Positions 1 to 6,926 of a stretch of DNA of 7,713 nt are shown here, one piece after another. Positions within the stretch are counted from its first letter, which is position 1, and the number at the start of each line of letters is the position of its first letter. Source of the DNA: Pseudomonadota bacterium (lineage in GTDB: Bacteria; Pseudomonadota; Alphaproteobacteria; Rhodospirillales; Casp-alpha2); contig JAQBZY010000053.1 of the NCBI GenBank assembly GCA_027620395.1, positions 1 through 7,713 of the forward strand, read 5' to 3'. The notes under the pieces are model-generated. The model searched no databases. It was not told where the DNA came from and was given only the letters and a program-made list of their open reading frames with translations. Both the position numbers and the translations under genes were made by a program.

Positions 1-101
1 ACCATTAACTTCTGCTCTCGGATGTCGCCAATCAACTTGGCATTGCCAACGAACAGATCGCCAATCACGAGCGGATCGTCAGGCTTTCAAGAACCGATGG
101 C

Positions 102-623
102 ATGACCGGCCTCTTGAACCGCCGGGCCTTTTATGAAGAAGAATTGCCCCGCCGCGTCAGCCGGCTTGAACGTAGCGGTCAAACATCGGCGTTGTTCTAT
201 ATCGACATGGATAATTTCAAGCGGGTCAACGATGCGCACGGCCATCAGGCTGGCGACGACGCGATACTTTACCTCCGCGACATGCTATTGAAATTTTCCA
301 GGCCCGGCGACTTGATCGCCCGGCTCGGCGGCGATGAGTTCGCCATGTGGCTCGACGGCATTGACGAGGAAACTGTCCGCCGCCGTGCTCAGCAACTGAT
401 CGCAACCAGCAAGGAGATGCGCTCGATGTCGGGCGATGACGACCACCCGCTCGGCATCTCCGTCGGCGTAGCCTTTTTCGATCCGGTGACGGGAGAACAT
501 TTAAACGACCTCCTTGCCCGGTCCGACGCGGCCATGTACGCGGTTAAGAAACGGAGCAAGGGCGGCTTTGAGATGGCGCCGCCGCCTGGCGTCAAACCGG
601 ACGCCGATGCATTGAAGTTTTAA
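102..623 (+). CDS. GGDEF-domain diguanylate cyclase, 5' end incomplete or disrupted
   Basis: GGDEF domains condense two GTP into the second messenger c-di-GMP. Counting from the ATG at 102, the 173-residue product shows LLNRRAF (4-10), the metal/substrate motif DMDNFKRVND (35-44), D52, an RPGD inhibitory I-site (67-70) and an intact GGDEF (76-80). It also has the late DAAMYAVKK segment. It should therefore be catalytically competent and subject to product inhibition (family knowledge). No membrane or sensor domain is visible. The stated start is the only ATG/GTG/TTG in frame after a TAA at 6-8, but it is probably not the true start. The same frame from 9 to 101 encodes a convincing pre-GGDEF helix (ANEQIANHERIVRLSRTDG) that runs into the domain, and the ATG at 102 has no Shine-Dalgarno sequence. 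The gene may continue left of the window with a frameshift or stop, or use a rare CTG at 12. It lies 39 nt before the first DUF2336 gene on the same strand. The domain call is very secure; the start is not. Confidence 0.85.
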   Translation: MTGLLNRRAFYEEELPRRVSRLERSGQTSALFYIDMDNFKRVNDAHGHQAGDDAILYLRDMLLKFSRPGDLIARLGGDEFAMWLDGIDEETVRRRAQQLIATSKEMRSMSGDDDHPLGISVGVAFFDPVTGEHLNDLLARSDAAMYAVKKRSKGGFEMAPPPGVKPDADALKF

Positions 624-662
624 GTTCGGCGATCACGACCGGACGACGGGGATGGTACTATC

Positions 663-1940
663 ATGGTTGGCGGGCTCAGCCCTAAAAAGGTGAACTACGA
701 ACAGGCCAAGGCGCTTGCCCGCGACGCTGACCCGGCGGTGCGCCGGGCGCTGGCGTCGAGGGGCGATGTCGGCGCTGAAATCCTATACTTCCTGGCTGAG
801 GATTCCGACCCCAGCGTGCGTCAGGCGGTGGCCCGCAATCAGTCGGCGCCGCGTCAAACCGATTTACTTCTCGCCAACGATGTCGATCACGCCGTGCGCG
901 GTGGTCTGGCTGAAAAGATAGCAGCCATCGCGCCAGGTCTGGCGCCCGACGACTCCAATAAAATACGAGCCCAGACCTATGAGGCGTTGGAGACGCTTGC
1001 CCGCGACCAGATCGCCGAGGTCCGCGTCCTATTGGCGGAAGCCCTCAAGGACATCGTCGACGCGCCGACCGATATCATACGCACGCTGGCGATGGACTTG
1101 GAAATCGCGGTCTCAAGACCGGTTCTCGAAAACTCGCCGGTTCTGACCGATGCCGATCTGATCGAGATCGTCCGCCGCCGGCCGACCAACGGCGCCGTCG
1201 CGGCGGTGGCGCGCCGTGCTTTGGTCAGCGAGAACCTCGCCGATGCCATCATCGGAACCGACGATGTCGAGGGCATTGCCAATCTCATCGGCAACACCTC
1301 GGCGCAAATTCGCGAGGAAGCCTTGGACGATTTGATCGCCCGCGCCGACAATATCGAGCTTTGGCACGCGCCGTTGGTCGCCCGGCCGCGGTTGTCGGCG
1401 GGCGCCGCGGCACGGATGGCGGGGTTCGTCGCCGAAAACCTGCTTCAGGTGCTCGAAAACAGAACCGATCTGGATGCCAAGACCATGGCCGTGATCCGCA
1501 ACGCGATGAAATCGCGGGCCGGGGCAATGGATATGGACCGGGCCCACGACGCGAGCGTCGATTTTCTCAAAGTCGACCCACCGATCGATTTCGTCGGTAA
1601 ATTGCACAAAAACGACAAACTCAAAACCGACGTCATTATCAGGGCTTTGCAGTCGGGGGATCATTCGTTCGTCTTCGCGGCGATCATCCTTCGCGCGGAT
1701 TTGCCGGTTGGCGTGGTCAGGCGGATTTTCGTCGAGAAAAACCCGAAGGCGATCGTGGCGCTTTGCCTTCGATCGAAATTTCCAGGACCATTGACGGTGA
1801 TGGTGCAGCAGAAAATGGGCAAGATCGCGCCATCGCAAATTCTCGGCGACGACAAAAAGGGCATCGGCTCGCTCGACGCCGATGAACTGAATTGGCAGAT
1901 CGAATTCTATTCGGACATGGCCGAGCGGGGGACATATTAA
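663..1940 (+). CDS. DUF2336 repeat protein, paralogue 1
   Basis: A 425-residue protein of the uncharacterised DUF2336 family; no biochemical role is known to me. The N-terminal part carries a regular 26-residue repeat: LARDADPAVRRALA begins at residue 18, LAEDSDPSVRQAVA at 44 and LANDVDHAVRGGLA at 70. A fourth copy, LARDQIAEVRVLLA, begins at 112, and a looser copy (NTSAQIREEAL) lies further on. The L-x-x-D-x-D-x-x-V-R-x-x-L-A pattern is typical of HEAT or LRV-like alpha-helical repeats, which usually act as protein-binding scaffolds. There is no signal peptide or membrane segment, so a cytoplasmic protein is likely. The C-terminal part is helical, lacks obvious catalytic motifs and ends with DELNWQIEFY. 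It follows a GGDEF gene by 39 nt and precedes a full-length paralogue by about 43 nt, which suggests one transcript. The start is the ATG at 663; only a weak G-rich stretch (648-655) precedes it. Family assignment is from recognition of the repeat and tail, not from a search. Confidence 0.85.
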   Translation: MVGGLSPKKVNYEQAKALARDADPAVRRALASRGDVGAEILYFLAEDSDPSVRQAVARNQSAPRQTDLLLANDVDHAVRGGLAEKIAAIAPGLAPDDSNKIRAQTYEALETLARDQIAEVRVLLAEALKDIVDAPTDIIRTLAMDLEIAVSRPVLENSPVLTDADLIEIVRRRPTNGAVAAVARRALVSENLADAIIGTDDVEGIANLIGNTSAQIREEALDDLIARADNIELWHAPLVARPRLSAGAAARMAGFVAENLLQVLENRTDLDAKTMAVIRNAMKSRAGAMDMDRAHDASVDFLKVDPPIDFVGKLHKNDKLKTDVIIRALQSGDHSFVFAAIILRADLPVGVVRRIFVEKNPKAIVALCLRSKFPGPLTVMVQQKMGKIAPSQILGDDKKGIGSLDADELNWQIEFYSDMAERGTY

Positions 1941-1967
1941 GTGATTCGCGAACGGATGCCATATGGC

Positions 1968-1974
1968 GGAGAGG
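1968..1974 (+). promoter_or_regulatory. Ribosome binding site deciding the start of the second DUF2336 gene
   Basis: GGAGAGG lies 9 nt before the ATG at 1984. This near-ideal spacing favours that ATG over the in-frame ATG at 1963, which has no comparable Shine-Dalgarno sequence and whose extra residues (MAERIEH) have no counterpart in the first paralogue. Confidence 0.6.
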
Positions 1975-1983
1975 ATTGAGCAT

Positions 1984-3252
1984 ATGCTCTCTAAGTTGTT
2001 CTCGAAGGGCAACAAGCCGCCGGCCAAGAAAATCGGCTACGAAGAAGCCAAAAAACTGGCCAGTGATCCGGACGACAACGTCCGCGCAGATATCGCGGCT
2101 AGGACCGATTTAAAGCCCGAAATTCTTTATTTTCTGGCCGCCGATCCATCAGCGGAAATCCGGCGCATTATTGCCGCCAACGCAACGGCGCCACGCCAGG
2201 CCGATCTCCTGCTGTCGCGCGACGCCGACGTCACGGTCAGGGAATCGTTGGCAGAAAAAATCAGCCGCGTCGCGCCTGGTCTGAGCGCCGCTGAAGCCGA
2301 CAAACTCCGTACCATGACTTATGACGCGCTGTCGACGCTGGCCCGCGATCAAGCGGTCAGGGTCCGGCAAATTCTTGCCGAAGCGCTCAAGGAAGTCGCC
2401 AATGCGCCGCCGGATGTGATTCGCAAACTCGCCTGGGACGCTGAAATTGCGGTGGCGGTCCCGATCCTTAGATTTTCGCCGGTCCTGACCGACGAAGATT
2501 TGCTTAAAATCATCTCCGCCAGACCGAACGAAGGCTCGATCTCGGCCATCGCCGAGCGCAACGTCGTCTCCGAGAACGTCTGTGACGCGATCATTGATAG
2601 CGACGATCGCAACGCCATTGGGCTCCTGCTTGGCAATGCCAGTGCGCAAATTCGAGAAGCGGCGCTGGACCGCGTCATCAATCAGGCGATCGATGTCGAT
2701 GCATGGCATCAGCCGCTGGCGATGCGGCCGGGGCTCACCGAAAAGGCGGCCCTCAAGATCGCCCGTTTCGTGGCCGACGACATGCTGCGCCGGATGGCGG
2801 CCCGGGACGATTTGCCGGCGGCGACGCTGACCGCGGTCAGGGCGGTGGTCGAGCGACGAATCGAAGATCGTTCGGACCTGGCCAACAATGGTGTCGATAT
2901 CGATGCCGATGACTCCTATGACCGTGCGCTCAAGCTTTGGTCGGACGGCAAGCTCAATGAATCGGCGCTGATGGCGGCGATTGGCAAGGGCGAAAAGCGC
3001 CTCGCCATGGCGATGCTATCGGTGATGGCCGACGTGCCGATCAAGGTCGTGGAGCGAACTTGCCAGACGAAGAACGCCAAGGGATGCGCGGCGGTCTCCT
3101 GGAAGGCCGGGATCAGTGCCAAATTTTCGGAAACCGTGCAGCAGCGGCTGGCCGGCATTCCGACCAATGAAGCCATCCATGCGAACGGCGACGCATATGC
3201 GCTTACCGACGAAGAACTAACATGGCAGGTCGATTTTATAAAAAGCCTATGA
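1984..3252 (+). CDS. DUF2336 repeat protein, paralogue 2
   Basis: A 422-residue full-length paralogue of the preceding gene, also of unknown function. Over an ungapped stretch of 86 residues from the KK-x-x-Y motif (KKIGYEEAK) to VAPGL, I count 47 identities by hand, about 55%. The 26-residue repeat is conserved: LASDPDDNVRADIA begins at residue 25, LAADPSAEIRRIIA at 51 and LLSRDADVTVRESLA at about 76. Later copies are LARDQAVRVRQILA and GNASAQIREAAL. Both paralogues share the motifs EILYFLA, APRQ-x-DLLL and LAEKI, and the ending ELTWQVDF. The C-terminal third has diverged much more than the N-terminal repeats, which would fit a shared architecture with different partners (inference). The N-terminus is lysine-rich (KLFSKGNKPPAKK) and no membrane segment is seen. 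The start at 1984 is chosen for its Shine-Dalgarno sequence; 1963 is the alternative. The last codons overlap the 3' arm of a hairpin that works as a terminator on the other strand. Confidence 0.85.
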   Translation: MLSKLFSKGNKPPAKKIGYEEAKKLASDPDDNVRADIAARTDLKPEILYFLAADPSAEIRRIIAANATAPRQADLLLSRDADVTVRESLAEKISRVAPGLSAAEADKLRTMTYDALSTLARDQAVRVRQILAEALKEVANAPPDVIRKLAWDAEIAVAVPILRFSPVLTDEDLLKIISARPNEGSISAIAERNVVSENVCDAIIDSDDRNAIGLLLGNASAQIREAALDRVINQAIDVDAWHQPLAMRPGLTEKAALKIARFVADDMLRRMAARDDLPAATLTAVRAVVERRIEDRSDLANNGVDIDADDSYDRALKLWSDGKLNESALMAAIGKGEKRLAMAMLSVMADVPIKVVERTCQTKNAKGCAAVSWKAGISAKFSETVQQRLAGIPTNEAIHANGDAYALTDEELTWQVDFIKSL

Positions 3253-3271
3253 CCTTCGGTTTCTTAGGCTT
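3236..3271 (-). terminator. Probable Rho-independent terminator of the argB-end transcript
   Basis: Read on the minus strand, AAGCCTA (3271-3265) pairs with TAGGCTT (3249-3243). A mini-stem ACC-GAA-GGT sits within the loop, and the 3' arm runs into a T-rich tract (TTTTTATAAAA). On the plus strand the hairpin is followed by AGGCCC, not by T residues, so the orientation is minus. It would end transcripts coming from argB and the structured region after it. The lower stem is only 7 bp and fairly AT-rich, so strength is uncertain. It overlaps the last bases and stop codon of the convergent DUF2336 gene. Confidence 0.5.
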
Positions 3272-3282
3272 AGGCCCTGGAC

Positions 3283-3468
3283 TCATAAATGACGATGGAC
3301 TGTGATCGATTGAGGAACCGCCTCGCCAGGAAAGGGGCCGAAAGCGGGGTCAATCCCCCGGCGAGGCCACTTGACGCCGCGCGGCGGCTCCTCAATCGAC
3401 CCTTTCTTCGGGCGCGGCCCATTTTGTTTCTGAACAGCGTTGTGTCGTCGGTCATGATGCGGCGGCAT
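3283..3468 (-). CDS. Candidate small ORF, 61 residues, unknown
   Basis: This short ORF lies just after argB on the same strand. Its ATG at 3468 is preceded by a strong Shine-Dalgarno sequence, AGGAGGGA (plus-strand positions 3472-3479), with 5 nt between GGAGG and ATG; a GTG directly before it is an alternative start. The product begins MPPHHDRRHNAVQKQNG, is basic and rich in Pro, Arg and Gly, and has no recognised domain, signal peptide or membrane segment. More than half of it is encoded by the 3306-3399 palindrome, so the reading frame may be a by-product of that element. An overlapping frame (ATG at 3455, 61 residues) is also open but sits too far from the Shine-Dalgarno sequence. The ribosome-binding site is the only positive evidence. 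Confidence 0.2.
   Translation of the reverse strand: MPPHHDRRHNAVQKQNGPRPKKGSIEEPPRGVKWPRRGIDPAFGPFPGEAVPQSITVHRHL
3306..3399. repeat. Long imperfect palindrome / structured element in the intergenic region
   Basis: Positions 3306-3322 (beginning TCGATTGAGGA) pair with 3383-3399 (ending TCCTCAATCGA) over 17 bp with one mismatch, A3317 against C3388. In minus-strand RNA that mismatch becomes a tolerated G-U wobble, so the stem is effectively complete in that orientation. Nested inside are CCTCGCC (3321-3327) against GGCGAGG (3360-3366), whose first 2 bp compete with the end of the outer stem, and a GGGG-TCAAT-CCCC hairpin (3346-3358). A perfect 12-bp palindrome, CGCCGCGCGGCG, also lies on the right side near 3375-3386. 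The element sits between two convergent genes. It could be a palindromic interspersed repeat, a structured 3' UTR or a small RNA; I cannot tell which. The pairing itself is directly visible. Confidence 0.6.
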
Positions 3469-3526
3469 CACTCCCTCCTAACGCCTCGTCAGCAAACAAA
3501 ATTGGCCACGTCACAGCCAGCACCAT

Positions 3527-4450
3527 TTATGAGTTCATGACCTGGCCGCGGGTAACCAAAGTGCCGGCGCCGCCGGCGGTGAACAACTCAACCAATAGCG
3601 TATGCGCGACCCGGCCATCGATGATGGCGGCTCCCTCGACGCCGGCTTGGATGGCGTCGATACAGTTCTCGATCTTCGGGATCATGCCGCCGGTAATGAC
3701 GCCGGCAGCGATCTGGGCCCGGGCCTCGGAAACCGTCAGTTCCGAAATCAACTGGCCGTCGGCGTCAAGCACGCCGGCGACATCGGTCAGCATGTAAAGC
3801 CGGGTCGCTCGCATGGCGCCGGCAATAGCGCCGGCGGCGGTATCGGCGTTGATGTTCAAGGTCTCGCCATCCGGACCCATGCCAATCGGCGCGATCACCG
3901 GAATGACGTCGGTATCGGCAAAGACTTCGAGCACATGCGGCGCGATCTGTTTCGGCTCGCCGACAAGGCCGATATCTAGCACCCGCTCGATGTTGGAATC
4001 GGGGTCGCGCTTGGTGCGTTTCAGGCGCTCGGCCCGGATCAGGCCGCCGTCCTTGCCGCTGAGCCCGACGGCGGTGCCACCGGCCGCCGTGATGGCGCTG
4101 ACGATCTGTTTATTGATCGAGCCGGAAAGCACCATTTCGACGATGTCGACGGTCGCCTGATCGGTGACGCGCAGCCCATCGACGAACTCGCTTTTGATGT
4201 TGAGGCGCTCGAGCATGGCGCCGATCTGTGGACCGCCACCGTGCACGACGATCGGCCGAATGCCGACCTGGCGCAACAACACGATGTCGCGCGCGAATAG
4301 CTGCGCCAACCGGTCGTCGCCCATGGCGTGGCCGCCGTATTTGACGACCACGGTCTGCCCGGAAAACCGCCGCATGTAGGGCAGCGCTTCGGACAGCACG
4401 CTGGCCTTCAGCAGATTGTCGTCGCGCTCGTTGAGTTTATTGTCCTTCAT
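3527..4450 (-). CDS. argB: Acetylglutamate kinase
   Basis: ArgB phosphorylates N-acetyl-L-glutamate with ATP, the second step of arginine biosynthesis, in the cytoplasm. The 307-residue length is normal for the family. Amino-acid-kinase motifs are complete: [11 protein letters not shown] with K37, the glycine-rich VVHGGGP (68-74), DGLRVTD (91-97), a NINADTAAG acetylglutamate-binding segment, and GGMIPK with the catalytic-site lysine at 259. The N-terminal helix [19 protein letters not shown] is the extension typical of hexameric, arginine-inhibited enzymes, so feedback inhibition by arginine is likely (family knowledge). The ATG lies 9 nt after the engB stop; an AAAGAGG-like Shine-Dalgarno sequence overlaps the end of engB. 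It is the last recognisable gene of the rpmH-rnpA-yidD-yidC-engB run, an order known in other alphaproteobacteria. Function and start are both secure. Confidence 0.97.
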   Translation of the reverse strand: MKDNKLNERDDNLLKASVLSEALPYMRRFSGQTVVVKYGGHAMGDDRLAQLFARDIVLLRQVGIRPIVVHGGGPQIGAMLERLNIKSEFVDGLRVTDQATVDIVEMVLSGSINKQIVSAITAAGGTAVGLSGKDGGLIRAERLKRTKRDPDSNIERVLDIGLVGEPKQIAPHVLEVFADTDVIPVIAPIGMGPDGETLNINADTAAGAIAGAMRATRLYMLTDVAGVLDADGQLISELTVSEARAQIAAGVITGGMIPKIENCIDAIQAGVEGAAIIDGRVAHTLLVELFTAGGAGTLVTRGQVMNS

Positions 4451-4459
4451 GGCCGGAAA

Positions 4460-5131
4460 CTAACCTCTTTGTCCGGGGAACGAAAGTGCGATGGCCGCGA
4501 GTTCGGCCCTGAGAAGGTCGATGCCGGCGCCGTCCCGGGCGCTGGTCATGACTATTCTCGGATGGGCGGCAGGGCGCCTGGCGATTTCCTTGCCGACCCC
4601 GTCCCTGATCTCGGCCAGCGGTCCGGGCTTCATCTTGTCGCACTTGGTCAGCACGATTTGATAGGGCTGTGCCGCCCGGTCCATCAACGACATCGCATCG
4701 CGGTCGGTGGGCTTAATGCCATGCCGGGCGTCGATCAACAGGCAGCAGCGACGCAATTCGGCGCGGCCGCGCAAGTAATCCTCGATCAGCTGGGTCCAAC
4801 CCTGGACTTGCTTTTTGGGCGCCTTGGCGAAGCCGTACCCCGGCAAGTCGGCCAGCATCAGCCGGCCATCGACATCGAAAAAATTGACCTCACGGGTGCG
4901 GCCGGGCGTATTCGAGGTCCGGGCCAGCGCCTTTCGCCCGGTCAAGGCGTTCATCAGGCTCGATTTGCCGACGTTGGAGCGGCCGGCGAAGGCGACTTCC
5001 GGAACCGCGGACGGCGGCACCTGGTCGATGTTGACGACACCCATGACGAACCGGGCCGGCTTCGCGAACAGCAGCCGGCCGGCTTCCAGGCCTTCGGCGT
5101 CGGCCCCGTCTAAATCTGCATGGGGCGGCAT
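4460..5131 (-). CDS. engB: Ribosome biogenesis GTP-binding protein EngB (YihA/YsxC)
   Basis: EngB is a small, usually essential GTPase needed for late assembly of the 50S ribosomal subunit; homologues have also been linked to cell division. All G motifs are visible in the 223-residue product: the P-loop GRSNVGKSS (50-58), the G2 region TPGRT (75-79), DLPGYG (95-100) for G3, TKCD (162-165) for G4, and a late TSA for G5. The family hallmark RSNVGKSSL followed by NTPGRT separates it from Era and Der. It is slightly longer than the roughly 200-residue norm because of an acidic N-terminal segment before the FAKPARF helix. The ATG lies 4 nt after the yidC stop and the gene ends 9 nt before argB, so it is probably translated from the shared transcript. 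Annotation is secure; only the N-terminal extension is poorly conserved. Confidence 0.96.
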   Translation of the reverse strand: MPPHADLDGADAEGLEAGRLLFAKPARFVMGVVNIDQVPPSAVPEVAFAGRSNVGKSSLMNALTGRKALARTSNTPGRTREVNFFDVDGRLMLADLPGYGFAKAPKKQVQGWTQLIEDYLRGRAELRRCCLLIDARHGIKPTDRDAMSLMDRAAQPYQIVLTKCDKMKPGPLAEIRDGVGKEIARRPAAHPRIVMTSARDGAGIDLLRAELAAIALSFPGQRG

Positions 5132-5135
5132 CGAT

Positions 5136-6926
5136 TCAGCTCAGCGCTTGTTTCGCGTCCATCCCCATCTGGCGCATGATCACCCACTGCTGCAGGATCG
5201 AAAGCGTATTGTTCCAAGCCCAGTAGACGACCAGCCCGGCCGGGAAGGGCGCCAGGATGAAGGTGAAGAATAACGGCATGTACAGGAATATCTTGGCCTG
5301 AATGGGGTCTGCCGGCTGCGGGTTCAACCTCTGTTGCAGGAACATAGTGATGCCCATGATCAACGGCCACACGCCGATCATCAGGAATGTCGGCGGCGAC
5401 CACGGGATCAGGCCGAATAAATTGAACAGCGTCGTCGGATCCGGTGCCGACAGATCCTTGATCCAGCCGAAGAACGGCGCATGCCGCATTTCGATGGTCA
5501 CAAACAGAACTTTGTAGAGTGCGAAGAACACCGGAATCTGCACCAAAATCGGCAGGCAGCCGGACGCCGGATTGACTTTTTCTTTCTTGTAGAGGGCCAT
5601 CATTTCCTGATTGAGCCTGGCCTTGTCCTCGCTAAAACGCTCGCGGAGCTTGATCATCTCCGGCTGCAGCTTCTTCATCTTGCTCATGGATTTGTAGGAC
5701 TTGTTGGCCAGCGGAAAGAACAGGGTCTTGATGGCGACAGTCAGAACGAGGATCGAGACGCCGAGATTGCCGATCACGCCGTGGATCCACAAAAGCGCCA
5801 AAAAGATCGGCTTGGTCAGGAAATAGAACCAACCGAAATCGATTGCCAAATCGAACCGCGCGATGCCGAACTTCTCGCTGTAAATATCGAGCAGGTTGAC
5901 TTCCTTGGCGCCGGTGAAGATACGGCCTTCGGCTTTGGCGCTGCCGCCGGCGGGGACCGTGACGGCGGCGCCCAAATAGTCGGTCTGATAGACGTCGACT
6001 TTGCCTTCCTTGCGGTGCAGAAACCGGGTCTGAACGGTTTCGGATTGATTGGGGATTAGCGCCGCCAGCCAGTATTTGTCGGTAATGCCGATCCAGCCGC
6101 CCTTCGATGGCTGGCTGGTCGGCGCCTTCGCGTCGATGATGTCCTTGTATTTGATTTCCGTCAGTTGATCGTTGAGAACACCAAGCAAACCCTCGTGCAG
6201 GATGTAAAAATCCGTGACGTCCGGCGTGCCGTAGCGGGTCAGGAGCGCGTAGGGATAAAGCGTCACTGGCGCCTGGGTGGTGTTGGCGACCGACTGCATG
6301 ACCGTGAACAGATAGTTCTTATCGACCGAGATGGTCCGCTTGAAGACTAGGCCCTTGCCGTTCGCCCAACTGAGCGTCACCGGGCTGTCGGGCCTGAGCG
6401 TCGTGGCGTCGGCGGCCCAAACAGTGTCCGGGCCAGGGACCGGTTGGTCGGCGGCGCCGGTCCAGCCGTGCGTTGCGAAATAGGCATGCTCGGCGCCCTT
6501 CGGCGACAGGATGATGATTTCCGGGCTCTTCTTGTCGACCGTCTCGTGGTAGTCGACCAGCGTCAGATCGTCGATCAATCCGCCCTTGAGCGCGATCGAG
6601 CCATGCAAGCGGGGCGTCTCGATCTTGATCCTGGGGCTTTCCAACAACGCATTGGCACGGCCCAGCGCCTTTGTCTGGGCGCCGGAAGGGGAAGGTTGAG
6701 TGCCCGGGATGGTGATGGCCGGAAGTGCGGCACCGCCGGCCACGGGGGCCCCAGGGACCGCGCCCGGCGTCGGGGTCCGGCTCTGCGCCTGCTGTTGTGC
6801 TTGGCGGGCGGCCTCCTCGACGGCATGTTGACCGGGCTGCGATTCGACTTTCACGAAGAATTCGAAGCCAAACAGAATCAGCATCGCCAATACCATGGCG
6901 AGGAAAAAATTCTTGTTATCGATCAT
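5136..6926 (-). CDS. yidC: Membrane protein insertase YidC
   Basis: YidC (Oxa1 family) inserts and folds inner-membrane proteins, alone or with SecYEG. The 596-residue product has the Gram-negative layout. TM1 spans about residues 7-25 (FFLAMVLAMLILFGFEFFV). A Gln/Ala/Pro-rich linker (about 34-90) and the large periplasmic P1 domain (about 95-350) follow, then the five-helix insertase core. Core segments are near 364-385, 388-407, 455-476, 512-531 and 546-573. The core contains the coiled hairpin KSMSKMKKLQPEMIKLRERF and the signature GCLPILVQIPVFFALY (456-471). At the position of the hydrophilic-groove arginine of other bacteria (R366 in E. coli) there is a lysine, K400, which should keep the positive charge. 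The frame is open upstream to 7094, but MIDNKNFF at 6926 is the correct start: it begins TM1 and forms an ATGA overlap with the yidD stop. The upstream extension is antisense-like translation inside yidD. Confidence 0.97.
   Translation of the reverse strand: MIDNKNFFLAMVLAMLILFGFEFFVKVESQPGQHAVEEAARQAQQQAQSRTPTPGAVPGAPVAGGAALPAITIPGTQPSPSGAQTKALGRANALLESPRIKIETPRLHGSIALKGGLIDDLTLVDYHETVDKKSPEIIILSPKGAEHAYFATHGWTGAADQPVPGPDTVWAADATTLRPDSPVTLSWANGKGLVFKRTISVDKNYLFTVMQSVANTTQAPVTLYPYALLTRYGTPDVTDFYILHEGLLGVLNDQLTEIKYKDIIDAKAPTSQPSKGGWIGITDKYWLAALIPNQSETVQTRFLHRKEGKVDVYQTDYLGAAVTVPAGGSAKAEGRIFTGAKEVNLLDIYSEKFGIARFDLAIDFGWFYFLTKPIFLALLWIHGVIGNLGVSILVLTVAIKTLFFPLANKSYKSMSKMKKLQPEMIKLRERFSEDKARLNQEMMALYKKEKVNPASGCLPILVQIPVFFALYKVLFVTIEMRHAPFFGWIKDLSAPDPTTLFNLFGLIPWSPPTFLMIGVWPLIMGITMFLQQRLNPQPADPIQAKIFLYMPLFFTFILAPFPAGLVVYWAWNNTLSILQQWVIMRQMGMDAKQALS

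Noticed and set aside
1113..2027. A 304-codon minus-strand open frame across the first DUF2336 gene
   Set aside because: The plus-strand frame has clear repeat structure and a paralogue next to it; the antisense frame has neither.
3306..3399. Identification of the palindrome as 4.5S SRP RNA or 6S RNA
   Set aside because: The conserved SRP apical motif (GGAAG-type loop with AGCA) is absent, and the segment is too short for 6S RNA with no recognisable central bubble.
3253..3526. Insertion sequence, transposase remnant, tRNA or CRISPR array in the convergent intergenic region
   Set aside because: No transposase-like translation, tRNA cloverleaf or regularly spaced direct repeats could be seen; only inverted repeats are present.
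4328..5113. A 261-codon open frame on the plus strand across argB and engB
   Set aside because: It is antisense to two unmistakable genes, has no recognisable domain, and its composition is what high-GC codon bias on the other strand produces.
5481..6059. A 192-codon plus-strand open frame inside yidC
   Set aside because: It lies wholly antisense to conserved yidC sequence and shows no domain or ribosome-binding site.
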